Shown here piece after piece: positions 1 through 6,596 of a stretch of DNA of 12,206 nt (position 1 is its first letter; each line of letters begins with the position of its first letter). The notes under the pieces were generated by a model. It was not told the DNA's origin. It worked only from the letters and a program-made list of their open reading frames with translations, and ran no database searches. Source of the stretch: an uncultured Collinsella sp. (GTDB lineage Bacteria > Actinomycetota > Coriobacteriia > Coriobacteriales > Coriobacteriaceae); assembly GCA_958438955.1 (NCBI GenBank), contig CAUBTS010000058.1, forward strand, positions 1 through 12,206, written 5' to 3'. A program made the position numbers and the translations under genes.

Positions 1-8
1 GCAACGCT

Positions 9-869
9 ATGAAGGTCTTTCTGGTTCCCAATTACTACAAGCAAGAGGCGGTCGAGAGCGGCCTGATGCTCGAGCTTTGGCTGACGCGCCAGGGCTATGA
101 GGTCGCATGGGCTGCCGACCAGCGATCGAAGATTCAAAGCACGCCTGATATTGACGGCTCCGATCTGGTCATTACGCTCGGCGGCGACGGCACGTTGCTG
201 CGCGCTGCCCGCATCCTCAACCATCGTGAGATTCCTATCCTCGGTCTTTCCTATGGTCACCTGGGTTTTTTAACTGCTGCGAGTCCCGAGGAGCGCGACA
301 TTCTGCAGGTCGTGAGCGACGCCCTGTCCGGCGAGCTGCATGTGAGCCGTCGCGCTACCATCGCCGCGGATATCGTGTCCGTGCGCGAAGATGGTACGAA
401 GGATGTTGTGCGCACCTTCGCCCTCAACGACATGGCGCTTACGCGCGGCCCCCTGTCCGATATGGTCGAGTTTGACATCACGGTGTCCGGTCACCATATC
501 GACCGCCTACGCGGTGACGGTGTCGTCGTTTCGACGGCGACTGGTTCTACGGGTTACGCGCTCAGCGCCGGTGGCCCCATCGTGAGCCCTGACTATACGG
601 GCATGGTCTGCGTACCCATTGCGCCGCACACCATTCAAGCTCGCGCTTTCTTGACTTCGCCGAGCGATGTCGTCGAAATCTTTATGTCTGATGACCGTCC
701 GAGCGTTCCGGCGATCGCTATCGATGGACAGTTTATTACCTGCGACGGCACGGTCGAGAGCGTGGCCGTGCGCCGAGGCCCCGGCGATGTGCTGCTGCTC
801 GACTACGGCCCCGAGAGTTTTTACAACTCGGTGAGCCGCGTATTCTACGGAGTCCGCCATGATCGATGA
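9..869 (+). CDS. nadK: NAD kinase (ATP/polyphosphate NAD kinase)
   Basis: The product phosphorylates NAD to NADP in the cytoplasm and so supplies the cell's NADP(H) pool. The 286-residue protein has the usual length and the family motifs in order: GGDGT at residues 58-62 (D60 is the expected catalytic Asp), the LGFL loop at 85-88, ND at 140-141 (the family usually has NE), GDG at 169-171, and TGSTGYALSAGGP at 178-190. The N-terminus (MKVFLVPNYY) looks like a true NAD kinase start, but only eight bases precede the ATG, so its ribosome site and any upstream partner are out of view. The stop overlaps the recN start by 11 bases, so the two genes are almost certainly cotranscribed. A tlyA-nadK-recN order is known in Actinobacteria; whether tlyA lies upstream here cannot be seen. 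Confidence 0.96.
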   Translation: MKVFLVPNYYKQEAVESGLMLELWLTRQGYEVAWAADQRSKIQSTPDIDGSDLVITLGGDGTLLRAARILNHREIPILGLSYGHLGFLTAASPEERDILQVVSDALSGELHVSRRATIAADIVSVREDGTKDVVRTFALNDMALTRGPLSDMVEFDITVSGHHIDRLRGDGVVVSTATGSTGYALSAGGPIVSPDYTGMVCVPIAPHTIQARAFLTSPSDVVEIFMSDDRPSVPAIAIDGQFITCDGTVESVAVRRGPGDVLLLDYGPESFYNSVSRVFYGVRHDR

Positions 870-2487
870 GATGCAGGTTTCTAACATTGCACTCATTCGC
901 GAGGCGACGCTGGTGCCGAGTGCCGGCCTGACTGTCCTGACCGGCGAGACCGGCGCCGGCAAGACCGCGCTGCTCTCGGCCCTCAAGCTTATTTTGGGTG
1001 AGCGCGCGGATTCGTCGACGGTGCGCGAGGGCGAGGCGCTGGCGAGCGTCGAGGCGCGCCTGTTTGACGGGCCGCACGACACGGAGGGGTTCACCGTACA
1101 GCGCAGCCTTTCCGCCGAGGGCCGCAGCCGCGTCAAGATTGACGGCCGCATCGCCAGCGTGCGCGAGCTTTCGGAGCGCGTCGGCGCGATGATGGATCTG
1201 TGCGGCCAGCACGAGCACCAGCGCTTACTCGATCCGGCGCATCACGTTGCGATGGTTGATGCGTGGGCGGGACGCTCTGCGCTCGAGGCGCTGGATGCGT
1301 ACCGCGCCTGCTTTAAGGCATCGCGTGCTGCCGCCAAGGAGGTTCGACGTGTTGAAGAGGCCTCGCGTGCGCAGGGGAGCCGCGTCGAGGAGGCGCGCTT
1401 TGCGCTCGAGCGCATCGGCGAGGTCGACCCCAAACCGGGCGAGTATGAGGAACTCGAGGAACTGCTGCCGCGCTCCGAACATGCCGAGGTACTGGTTGCC
1501 ACGGCCAATGATGCCCATGCATCGCTTGCTGCCGAAGGGGGAGCGCTCGATGCCGTGAACAGTGCCGTGGCAGAGCTTTCCCGTATGGCTGCCGTCGATC
1601 GCAAGCTGGGCGACATTGCCGATGCGCTTTCGGATGCCTGTATCTCCCTTGAGGATTGCGCGAACGAGCTTCGTTCATATCGCGATGGCGTCGCCTTCGA
1701 CCCGCGCGAGCTCGCTCGCATGCGTGAGCGGTATTCCGACCTCAAGGGTCTATTGCGTCAGTGGGGTCCCACTATGGACGATGTTTTTGCCATGCGCGAT
1801 CGCTCGCAAGAACTGCTGTCCCTGGTCGATGATGGCGATGAGCAGATCAAAATGGCGCGTGAGGCACTCGGGAGCGCCGAGCGCGAGTTGTTTGCCGCTG
1901 CCAAGGCACTTAAGCGCGCTCGCAATACGGCGGCCCCGCGCTTCTGCCACGAGGTTGGCCGCCAGATGGCGCGCTTGGAGATGGGTAGTGCCGAGCTCGT
2001 CTGGGAGTCGCGCGATCTTCCCCGTGCTGAGTGGACGCCCGTTGGTCCTTCGAGCTACGAGCTGCTATACCGCAGCGGTGCCGGCTTGACGCCACGTCCC
2101 CTGCGCCGCATTGCGTCGGGCGGCGAGCTCAGCCGCGTCATGCTGGCAAGTAAGGTTGTCCTCGGTAACGCGGACGGTGTCGATACGCTGGTGTTTGACG
2201 AGGTCGATGCTGGTGTCGGTGGCTCCACGGCGCGTGCACTCGCGGGCGTGCTGGTAGATCTCGCCGCTACGCATCAGGTGATTGTCGTAACCCACTTGGC
2301 GCAGGTCGCCGTCATGGCGGACAAGCATTATGTTGTTAGCAAGGAACCGGGCGATGTTCCCCAGACGCATTTGGACGAGGTAACCGGCGAAGCGCGTACC
2401 GCCGAGATCGCCCGCATGCTGAGCGGCGATCAGTCCGAGGCAAGCTTGGCCCACGCGAAGCAGATGCTCGAAGAAGCTCGAGGTTAG
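859..2487 (+). CDS. recN: DNA repair protein RecN
   Basis: RecN is a cytoplasmic SMC-like ATPase that acts early in recombinational repair of double-strand breaks. The 542-residue length fits the family. Visible motifs are Walker A GETGAGKT at 29-36, the RecN-typical CGQHEHQ at 115-121, the ABC signature SGGELSR at 420-426, Walker B TLVFDEVD at 443-450, the D-loop AGVGG at 451-455 and the H-loop VTHL at 477-480. The middle third (about 140-360) is rich in Ala, Glu and Arg, as expected for the coiled-coil arms. The D-loop reads DEVDAGVGG where the family more often has DEIDTGISG, a conservative change. ATG 859 is preceded by a purine-rich ACGGAG at 847-852 that lies inside the end of nadK, which points to translational coupling. 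The gene ends facing the RpiR-type regulator. Confidence 0.97.
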   Translation: MIDEMQVSNIALIREATLVPSAGLTVLTGETGAGKTALLSALKLILGERADSSTVREGEALASVEARLFDGPHDTEGFTVQRSLSAEGRSRVKIDGRIASVRELSERVGAMMDLCGQHEHQRLLDPAHHVAMVDAWAGRSALEALDAYRACFKASRAAAKEVRRVEEASRAQGSRVEEARFALERIGEVDPKPGEYEELEELLPRSEHAEVLVATANDAHASLAAEGGALDAVNSAVAELSRMAAVDRKLGDIADALSDACISLEDCANELRSYRDGVAFDPRELARMRERYSDLKGLLRQWGPTMDDVFAMRDRSQELLSLVDDGDEQIKMAREALGSAERELFAAAKALKRARNTAAPRFCHEVGRQMARLEMGSAELVWESRDLPRAEWTPVGPSSYELLYRSGAGLTPRPLRRIASGGELSRVMLASKVVLGNADGVDTLVFDEVDAGVGGSTARALAGVLVDLAATHQVIVVTHLAQVAVMADKHYVVSKEPGDVPQTHLDEVTGEARTAEIARMLSGDQSEASLAHAKQMLEEARG

Positions 2488-2505
2488 GTCGTATCAGCGG
2501 TGTTG

Positions 2506-2538
2506 GTGGGACAAAATAGACTGAAATTTTTGTCCCAC
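2506..2538. repeat. Perfect inverted repeat between convergent genes, possible bidirectional terminator
   Basis: Arms 2506-2516 (GTGGGACAAAA) and 2528-2538 (TTTTGTCCCAC) are perfectly complementary over 11 bp around an 11-base loop. The repeat sits in the 59-base gap between the converging recN and rpiR-type genes, where a shared terminator is expected. The fit is not classic: the T run lies inside the 3' arm and no T tract follows the stem on either strand. It could equally be a dispersed intergenic palindrome. Confidence 0.5.
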
Positions 2539-2546
2539 TACGCGTT

Positions 2547-3404
2547 TTACTCAACGACCTTATCCGGCTGGATGAGCTCCTCGTAGTAGCTGATATGCTC
2601 GCGAGCGTCTTCAATCTCGGGCAGCAGGAAGTTGTAGATGACTTCGATGATCATCGTGGCGCTGATCTTAGAGAACGCAAAGTCGCCCGTTGTCAGCAGC
2701 GCTTCGTGGTTGACGGTGTTAAAAGTGTAGTCTGCCAGGCGCGCGAGCGGGGATTTACTGTCGCTGCTGATGACGACTACGGTTGCGCCGCAGTTGCGAG
2801 CCGCTTTTGCCATGCGATTCAGTCGGCGCGATTTGCCAGAGTTTGAGATTAGCACGATAACGTCACCCGGGCGCAACGTGAGCGCAAAGCCGATTGATGT
2901 TTCGCTAATGGTGCTCGCCATGCAGCGCAGGCCCAGCTGCGAAAACTTAAATGTCGCGTCGAGCGCGACCGCGTTTGTATTGCCCACGGCGGCGAACTCA
3001 ATAACGCCGGCATTCTTAAGCGCGTGTACAACTGCGGCCAACGTGTCGTGATCAATGCCGTCGATGGTCGCATTAAGCTCGCTCACCTTGGCAGCCAGGA
3101 TGTTCTTGAGGCTCTGCTCCATATTGTCGAGCGAGACCTCGTCAGTCAGGCCCTCGTTACGCTGGCTTTCCAAATCCCTCGCCAACGAAAACTGAAAGCT
3201 GCGGAAGCTACCAAAGCCCAGCTTGCGGCAGAAACGCGAAACGGTCGCCTCGGACGTGGCGGCAGCGCGCGAGAGCTGAGCGGCCGTGAGGCGTGGCGCT
3301 TCGGACTGGTGCTCCAATATATAGTCGACAATGCGCTGCTCGGACTCGCTGTATCCCTGATGGGTACTAATGAGGGAAAGTGCGCTCTTGCTACTATCGG
3401 TCAT
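2547..3404 (-). CDS. MurR/RpiR family transcriptional regulator (HTH + SIS)
   Basis: This is a sugar-phosphate-responsive DNA-binding regulator of 285 residues. An N-terminal helix-turn-helix covers about residues 40-65 (AAQLSRAAATSEATVSRFCR, then KLGF), followed by a linker. A C-terminal SIS domain spans about 120-265 and includes GNTNAVALDATFKFSQLG at 141-158 and the phosphosugar-binding ISNSG at 187-191. An in-frame ATG at 3452 would add 16 residues, but ATG 3404 has the ribosome site AGGAG six bases upstream and starts a typical RpiR N-terminus. A good -10 (TATACT, 3453-3458) also lies immediately upstream of 3452, which argues against the longer form. The gene is divergent from fruA and is its likely local regulator; fructose 1-phosphate or another sugar phosphate as ligand is inference. 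Activator or repressor cannot be told from sequence. Confidence 0.92.
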   Translation of the reverse strand: MTDSSKSALSLISTHQGYSESEQRIVDYILEHQSEAPRLTAAQLSRAAATSEATVSRFCRKLGFGSFRSFQFSLARDLESQRNEGLTDEVSLDNMEQSLKNILAAKVSELNATIDGIDHDTLAAVVHALKNAGVIEFAAVGNTNAVALDATFKFSQLGLRCMASTISETSIGFALTLRPGDVIVLISNSGKSRRLNRMAKAARNCGATVVVISSDSKSPLARLADYTFNTVNHEALLTTGDFAFSKISATMIIEVIYNFLLPEIEDAREHISYYEELIQPDKVVE

Positions 3405-3410
3405 GGATGG

Positions 3411-3415
3411 CTCCT
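3411..3415 (-). promoter_or_regulatory. Ribosome binding site of the RpiR-type regulator
   Basis: On the minus strand AGGAG lies six bases before ATG 3404. This fixes the start there rather than at the in-frame ATG 3452, which has no comparable site. Confidence 0.75.
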
Positions 3416-3452
3416 GGTTGGCATGAAAATCTAACTTGATTTGCAACGCCAT

Positions 3453-3458
3453 AGTATA
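3453..3458 (-). promoter_or_regulatory. Possible -10 box for the RpiR-type regulator
   Basis: On the minus strand this reads TATACT, five of six matches to the -10 consensus, and would put the transcription start about 40 bases before ATG 3404. I see no convincing -35 at 16-18 bases, so the promoter may depend on a factor or be weak. Confidence 0.4.
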
Positions 3459-3465
3459 CGGGCAT

Positions 3466-3603
3466 TTTCAATTACAAGATACACCTTGCCGTTTCAGGTG
3501 TTGATGGTAAACTTTCACCTACCGTTTACGGTTATGAAAGAACCTTTCACCGGAGAATTGCACCTTGTCTCTTCTCACGCGGACGGTAGGTTGGTATCTT
3601 TCA
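3466..3603. promoter_or_regulatory. Cluster of TTTCA/TGAAA boxes in the rpiR-fruA divergent region
   Basis: TTTCA occurs at 3466-3470, 3492-3496, 3513-3517, 3545-3549 and 3599-3603, and its complement TGAAA at 3535-3539. By base composition alone, well under one copy would be expected in about 138 bases on both strands. One pair forms a perfect 15-bp palindrome, TGAAAGAACCTTTCA (3535-3549). Two boxes extend to CTTTCACC. Spacings of 21, 32 and 54 bases between successive later boxes are close to whole helical turns. The cluster is a good candidate operator for the divergent RpiR-type regulator; the assignment is inference. Confidence 0.5.
3572..3600 (+). promoter_or_regulatory. Candidate fruA promoter
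   Basis: TTCTCA (3572-3577) and TATCTT (3595-3600) match the -35 and -10 consensus at four of six positions each, with a 17-base spacer. The predicted start near 3607 leaves a leader of about 70 bases before fruA. A TTTCA box overlaps the -10 downstream edge and the 15-bp palindrome lies just upstream of the -35. Confidence 0.4.
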
Positions 3604-3614
3604 GTTGTGGAAAA

Positions 3615-3655
3615 ACGCGCATCGAAGCGCGTGTAGGGGAGCGCCCGCGGGCGCT
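3615..3655 (+). promoter_or_regulatory. Two hairpins in the fruA leader
   Basis: The first hairpin pairs ACGCGC (3615-3620) with GCGCGT (3627-3632) around a six-base loop. The second is a perfect 16-base palindrome (3640-3655) that can fold as a 6-bp GC stem with a CGCG loop. They lie between the predicted transcription start and the ribosome site at 3665. No T run follows, so they are not terminators; mRNA stability or translation control is possible. Confidence 0.45.
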
Positions 3656-3664
3656 GTACTCAAG

Positions 3665-3671
3665 AAGGAGG
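3665..3671 (+). promoter_or_regulatory. Strong ribosome binding site of fruA
   Basis: AAGGAGG lies five bases before ATG 3677. It decides this start over an in-frame upstream codon at 3605, which would add 24 residues unlike any EIIB domain. Confidence 0.85.
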
Positions 3672-3676
3672 GACAC

Positions 3677-5680
3677 ATGGCTAAGTTTGACATCATCGCC
3701 GCGACCGGTTGCCCGACCGGCATTGCGCACACCTTCATGGCGAAGGAGGCGCTGGAGAAGGCAGCTGCCGAGCGCGGTCTGACCATTAAGGTCGAGACTC
3801 ATGGCCAGGTCGGTGTCGAGAACGAGCTCACCAAGAGTGAGATCGCTGGCGCCAAGGCCGTCGTCGTCGCAGCCGACAAGGATGTCCAGGCTGAGCGTTT
3901 CGCCGGCAAGCCCATGGTTTCCGTTGGTGTTTCCAAGGCCCTGTCTGTCGAGGCTGCCGGTAAGCTGATCGATCGCGCGCTCGCCGCCAAGGGCGACGAC
4001 TCGGTTGCGGCTGCTGCCGATGTCGAGGACGATGTCGAGGAGAAGGAGTCCATCGGCCACATCATCTACAAGCACCTCATGAACGGCGTCAGCCACATGC
4101 TGGTCTTCGTCGTTGCCGGTGGTGTTCTGACCGCTGTCTCGTTCCTGTGGGGCATTACGTCCTTCGATTCGACGGCGTCTGACTACAACAGCTTTGCTGC
4201 GATGCTCAAGATCATCGGCGGCATCGCAATGAACCTCATGGTTCCGGTGCTTTCCGCCTACATCGCCGAATCCATCGGCAAGCGTCCGGCGCTCGTTCCC
4301 GGTTTCGTCGCCGGTATGATCGCCATCCAGGGTCTGCCTGTTAACGCCGATACCGGTATGATCGACGCCGGTGGCGCAGGTGTGGGCTTTGGCTTCCTGG
4401 GCGGCATCGTCGGCGGCTTCCTCGCTGGCTATGTCATCCTGCTGCTCGAGAAGGTTTTTGCCGGTCTGCCCAAGAACCTGGACGGCCTCAAGGCTATCTT
4501 CCTGTACCCGCTGTTCTCGACCGCCATCGTCGGTCTGGTCATGCTCGGCATCTCCGGCCCCATGGCTGCCATCAACACCGCCATGATGGACTTCCTCAAG
4601 GGCCTGTCCGCCTCTGGCGCCGTTGTCCTGGGTCTTGCCATCGGCTGCATGTGCGCCTTTGACATGGGTGGCCCGGTCAACAAGGCTGCTTACGTCACCG
4701 GTACCGCTATGCTCACCGAGGCTCTGGCCGCCGGTGTCGGTACCGACACCTACAACTTCGGCACCAACTTCATGGCTGCCGTCTCCGCCGCCTGCATCGT
4801 TCCGCCGCTGATCACCACCTTCGCCGTCGTTGTCGGCAAGAAGTACTTCAGCCAGGAGGATCACGACGCCGGTGTCGTCAACCTCATCCTTGGTTGCACC
4901 CACATCACCGAGGGCGCCATTCCGTTCATGACCAAGAACATCTGGCCCGTCATGCCCATCATGATGCTCGGTTCCTCCATCGCTTCGATCCTGACCATCA
5001 TGTTCAACGTTCATGATCCGGCGCCCCACGGTGGCTTCCTGGTCCTGCCCGTTGTCGAGAACGGTCCGCTGTGGGTCCTCGCTATCCTCATCGGCACCGT
5101 GATCGGTGGCATCCTGTTCGTGGCCTTCAAGAAGTACGACTTCGAGAAGAACCATAAGGCCGCTCCTGCAGCCAAGCCGGTTGAGGCCCCCAAGGCCGCT
5201 GCCGTCGAGGCCCCCAAGGCCGAGGCTTCCGACTTCGTGAAGGTCGAGAACGTCTTTGTCGCCGAGGACTTCGCTTCTCGTGACGAGGCCTTGAGCTTTG
5301 TTTCCAACCAGGCCGTCAAGGCCGGTATCGCCGGCGACGCCGACGCCGTTATGAACGCCTTCCTGGCCCGCGAGGCCGAGGGCACCACGGGCATGATGGA
5401 GGGCTTCGCTATTCCGCATGCCAAGTCCGACGCCATCACCGAGGCTGCCGTCATCGTCGTCAAGGACGACTCTGGCGTGACCGGTTGGGACACCATGGAC
5501 GGCGCTCCCGTCAACGTTGCCATCGCCCTGCTCATTCCGGGCGCTCAGGCTGGCACTACGCACCTCAAGATCCTGTCCAAGGTTGCCGAGGCGCTCATGG
5601 ACGAAGACTTCCGTGCCACCGTCAAGGGTTCCACCGACGCCGCCGAGATCGCCAAGACGATCAACGCCCGTCTGGTCTAA
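3677..5680 (+). CDS. fruA: PTS fructose-type permease, EIIBCA
   Basis: This membrane permease imports fructose and phosphorylates it, probably to fructose 1-phosphate, using phosphate relayed from HPr. The 667-residue chain has the order IIB-IIC-IIA. IIB covers about 1-105, with phosphocysteine C12 in GCPTGIAHT. The charged linker DVEDDVEEKE follows at about 115-124. IIC spans about 130-488, with many hydrophobic segments, DMGGPVNKAAY at 329-339 and ITEGAIPF at 410-417. An Ala/Pro/Lys-rich linker (about 491-518) carries a repeated VEAPKA. IIA covers about 520-667, with phosphohistidine H581 in GFAIPHAKSDAI. All phosphorylation residues are present. The gene stands alone, divergent from the RpiR-type regulator, with a strong terminator after it. 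Mannose- or mannitol-type specificity is less likely given the fructose-type IIB and IIC motifs and the nearby fruK genes. Confidence 0.95.
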   Translation: MAKFDIIAATGCPTGIAHTFMAKEALEKAAAERGLTIKVETHGQVGVENELTKSEIAGAKAVVVAADKDVQAERFAGKPMVSVGVSKALSVEAAGKLIDRALAAKGDDSVAAAADVEDDVEEKESIGHIIYKHLMNGVSHMLVFVVAGGVLTAVSFLWGITSFDSTASDYNSFAAMLKIIGGIAMNLMVPVLSAYIAESIGKRPALVPGFVAGMIAIQGLPVNADTGMIDAGGAGVGFGFLGGIVGGFLAGYVILLLEKVFAGLPKNLDGLKAIFLYPLFSTAIVGLVMLGISGPMAAINTAMMDFLKGLSASGAVVLGLAIGCMCAFDMGGPVNKAAYVTGTAMLTEALAAGVGTDTYNFGTNFMAAVSAACIVPPLITTFAVVVGKKYFSQEDHDAGVVNLILGCTHITEGAIPFMTKNIWPVMPIMMLGSSIASILTIMFNVHDPAPHGGFLVLPVVENGPLWVLAILIGTVIGGILFVAFKKYDFEKNHKAAPAAKPVEAPKAAAVEAPKAEASDFVKVENVFVAEDFASRDEALSFVSNQAVKAGIAGDADAVMNAFLAREAEGTTGMMEGFAIPHAKSDAITEAAVIVVKDDSGVTGWDTMDGAPVNVAIALLIPGAQAGTTHLKILSKVAEALMDEDFRATVKGSTDAAEIAKTINARLV

Positions 5681-5716
5681 TTCCACGGTACGCGAATACC
5701 ATCGCCCCCTGTAACT

Positions 5717-5752
5717 AAGGCGGAGGCCCTGGAGAGGGCCTTCGCCTTTTTT
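5717..5752 (+). terminator. Intrinsic terminator of fruA
   Basis: Arms 5717-5730 and 5735-5748 pair over 14 bp (one G-T wobble) around a GGAG loop. The run of six T at 5747-5752 overlaps the stem base. It lies 37 bases after the fruA stop. Confidence 0.9.
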
Positions 5753-5763
5753 CTATCCCTCCC

Positions 5764-5836
5764 ATAAGTTGCGGTGAAATAGGGACTGTTTAAACGATTC
5801 AACCCCAAATTCAGTCCTTATTTCACCGCAACTTAT
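5764..5836. repeat. Near-perfect palindrome with 25-bp arms
   Basis: Arms 5764-5788 and 5812-5836 are complementary at all positions except one G-T wobble (5782/5818). The 23-base spacer begins with part of the 8-base palindrome GTTTAAAC (5788-5795). The palindrome starts 12 bases after the fruA terminator. The arms contain GGTGAAA/TTTCACC. No T tract follows, so it is not an obvious terminator. It looks like a dispersed intergenic palindromic repeat, but copy number cannot be judged from one window. Confidence 0.8.
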
Positions 5837-5939
5837 AAAAGGGTATAGAGGGGGCTGCCTATCGAGTCTTTGTCGCGAACAGGTTATCAGCCAGAATTCT
5901 TTTCAGCCGACATTAGTCTGGACCGACCGAGTTTCCGCA
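5837..5939. other. Gene-free spacer between the two palindromes
   Basis: No supported gene lies in 5681-6205. Between the palindromes I see no start with a ribosome site and no promoter. The ten bases TTTGTCGCGA occur at 5869-5878 and again at 5967-5976, across the inner edge of the next palindrome's left arm; chance is possible. Confidence 0.5.
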
Positions 5940-6068
5940 GCTTGCTCGCCGGGCGGGGCGATTAAGTTTGTCGCGAGTTCCGCACGCAAAGGAAAGCACT
6001 TAATGTGCTTTCCGTCTTGCGCAGGACTGTAGAGCAGCAAACTTAATCGCCCCGCCCGGCGAGCAAGC
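5940..6068. repeat. 129-base palindromic element with perfect 31-bp arms
   Basis: Arms 5940-5970 and 6038-6068 are perfectly complementary over 31 bp. Each contains a GC-rich outer part and ATTAAGTTTG or its complement on the inside. The 67-base centre also folds: GGAAAGCAC (5991-5999) pairs with GTGCTTTCC (6005-6013) around a five-base loop, flanked by CGCAA/TTGCG (5985-5989 with 6017-6021). The whole element can form one long hairpin on either strand. It encodes no recognisable protein and shows no clear target-site duplication. A non-autonomous mobile palindrome or a structured RNA are both possible. Confidence 0.85.
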
Positions 6069-6132
6069 GGACGACAAACACATCTGTCCAATAATTCGTC
6101 TGAAACACAATGAAAAACCGTTTGATGTGAGT

Positions 6133-6138
6133 TAATAT
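6133..6138 (+). promoter_or_regulatory. Possible -10 box for ptsH
   Basis: TAATAT matches the -10 consensus at four or five positions depending on register and leaves a leader of about 60 bases before ptsH. No good -35 is seen at the right distance. Two TGAAA boxes (6101-6105 and 6111-6115) lie exactly ten bases apart just upstream, which would fit a regulator-dependent promoter. Confidence 0.3.
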
Positions 6139-6193
6139 AAACAACGTCGTGAATCTGACTCCTGCCACATGCATGACAGGGGTTAAACACAAA

Positions 6194-6199
6194 AAGGAG
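6194..6199 (+). promoter_or_regulatory. Ribosome binding site of ptsH
   Basis: AAGGAG lies six bases before ATG 6206 and decides this start over an in-frame GTG at 6149, which would add 19 residues not found in HPr proteins. Confidence 0.85.
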
Positions 6200-6205
6200 T
6201 CAACT

Positions 6206-6469
6206 ATGGTTTCTGAGAAGGCTACCCTCGTTAATCCTCAGGGTCTGCACATGCGTCCGGCTGGTCTGTTCGCCTCCACCATGGGCAAGTATGCCTGTGA
6301 CGTGACGGTCGTCACCCCCGAGAAGGAGGTCAACGGCAAGTCCCCGATGGCCCTCATGGCTGCTGGTATCCCCTGCGGCACCGAGGTCGAGGTCAAGTGC
6401 GACGGCGCTGACGAGGCCGAGGCTCTGGCTGCTGCCATCGAGCTCATCAAGAGCGGTCTTGGCGAGTAG
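6206..6469 (+). CDS. ptsH: Phosphocarrier protein HPr
   Basis: HPr is the small cytoplasmic relay that takes phosphate from Enzyme I and gives it to sugar-specific EIIA domains such as that of FruA. The 87-residue length is standard. The phosphorylated H15 sits in QGLHMRPAG (12-20), where M16 replaces the more common Ala. A serine equivalent to the regulatory Ser46 of Firmicutes is present (GKSPMALMAAGI, 44-55), but it is followed by proline. No HPr kinase gene is in the window, so regulatory phosphorylation cannot be inferred. The gene is followed after 127 bases by ptsI. Between them lies a terminator-like hairpin that could make HPr more abundant than Enzyme I. Confidence 0.97.
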   Translation: MVSEKATLVNPQGLHMRPAGLFASTMGKYACDVTVVTPEKEVNGKSPMALMAAGIPCGTEVEVKCDGADEAEALAAAIELIKSGLGE

Positions 6470-6512
6470 AACTCAAACGGGTCGCATGTTGAACAACTAA
6501 GTTCATATTTGG

Positions 6513-6550
6513 GGGCGCAGTGACCTGTTGTAAGGTAGCTGCGCTCTTTT
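6513..6550 (+). terminator. Terminator-like hairpin between ptsH and ptsI
   Basis: Arms 6513-6525 and 6534-6546 can form a 13-position stem with two wobbles and one G-A mismatch around an eight-base loop, followed by only four T (6547-6550). It looks like a leaky terminator or attenuator inside the pts operon. Read-through is required if ptsI has no promoter of its own. Confidence 0.5.
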
Positions 6551-6596
6551 GTCATGGATATGGCAAAACGCTTTATCACATGACACGGAGAGAGGA

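Noticed and set aside
3575..5686. A 703-codon open frame on the minus strand opposite fruA
   Set aside because: It mirrors fruA codon for codon; its Gly/Asp/Val/His-rich low-complexity translation is what G/C-ending codons give on the opposite strand, and it has no recognisable domain.
5940..6068. The long palindrome as an IS remnant with transposase
   Set aside because: No transposase fragment or clear target duplication is present; only the palindrome itself can be supported.
5764..6068. CRISPR array
   Set aside because: The repeats are inverted pairs of different sequence, not regularly spaced direct repeats.
6122..6138. TTGATG and TAATAT as a ptsH -35/-10 pair
   Set aside because: The spacer is only five bases, so they cannot form one promoter.
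5903..6190. A 95-codon minus-strand frame covering the 129-base palindrome
   Set aside because: It runs through both arms of the palindrome, has no supported ribosome site seen and resembles no known protein.
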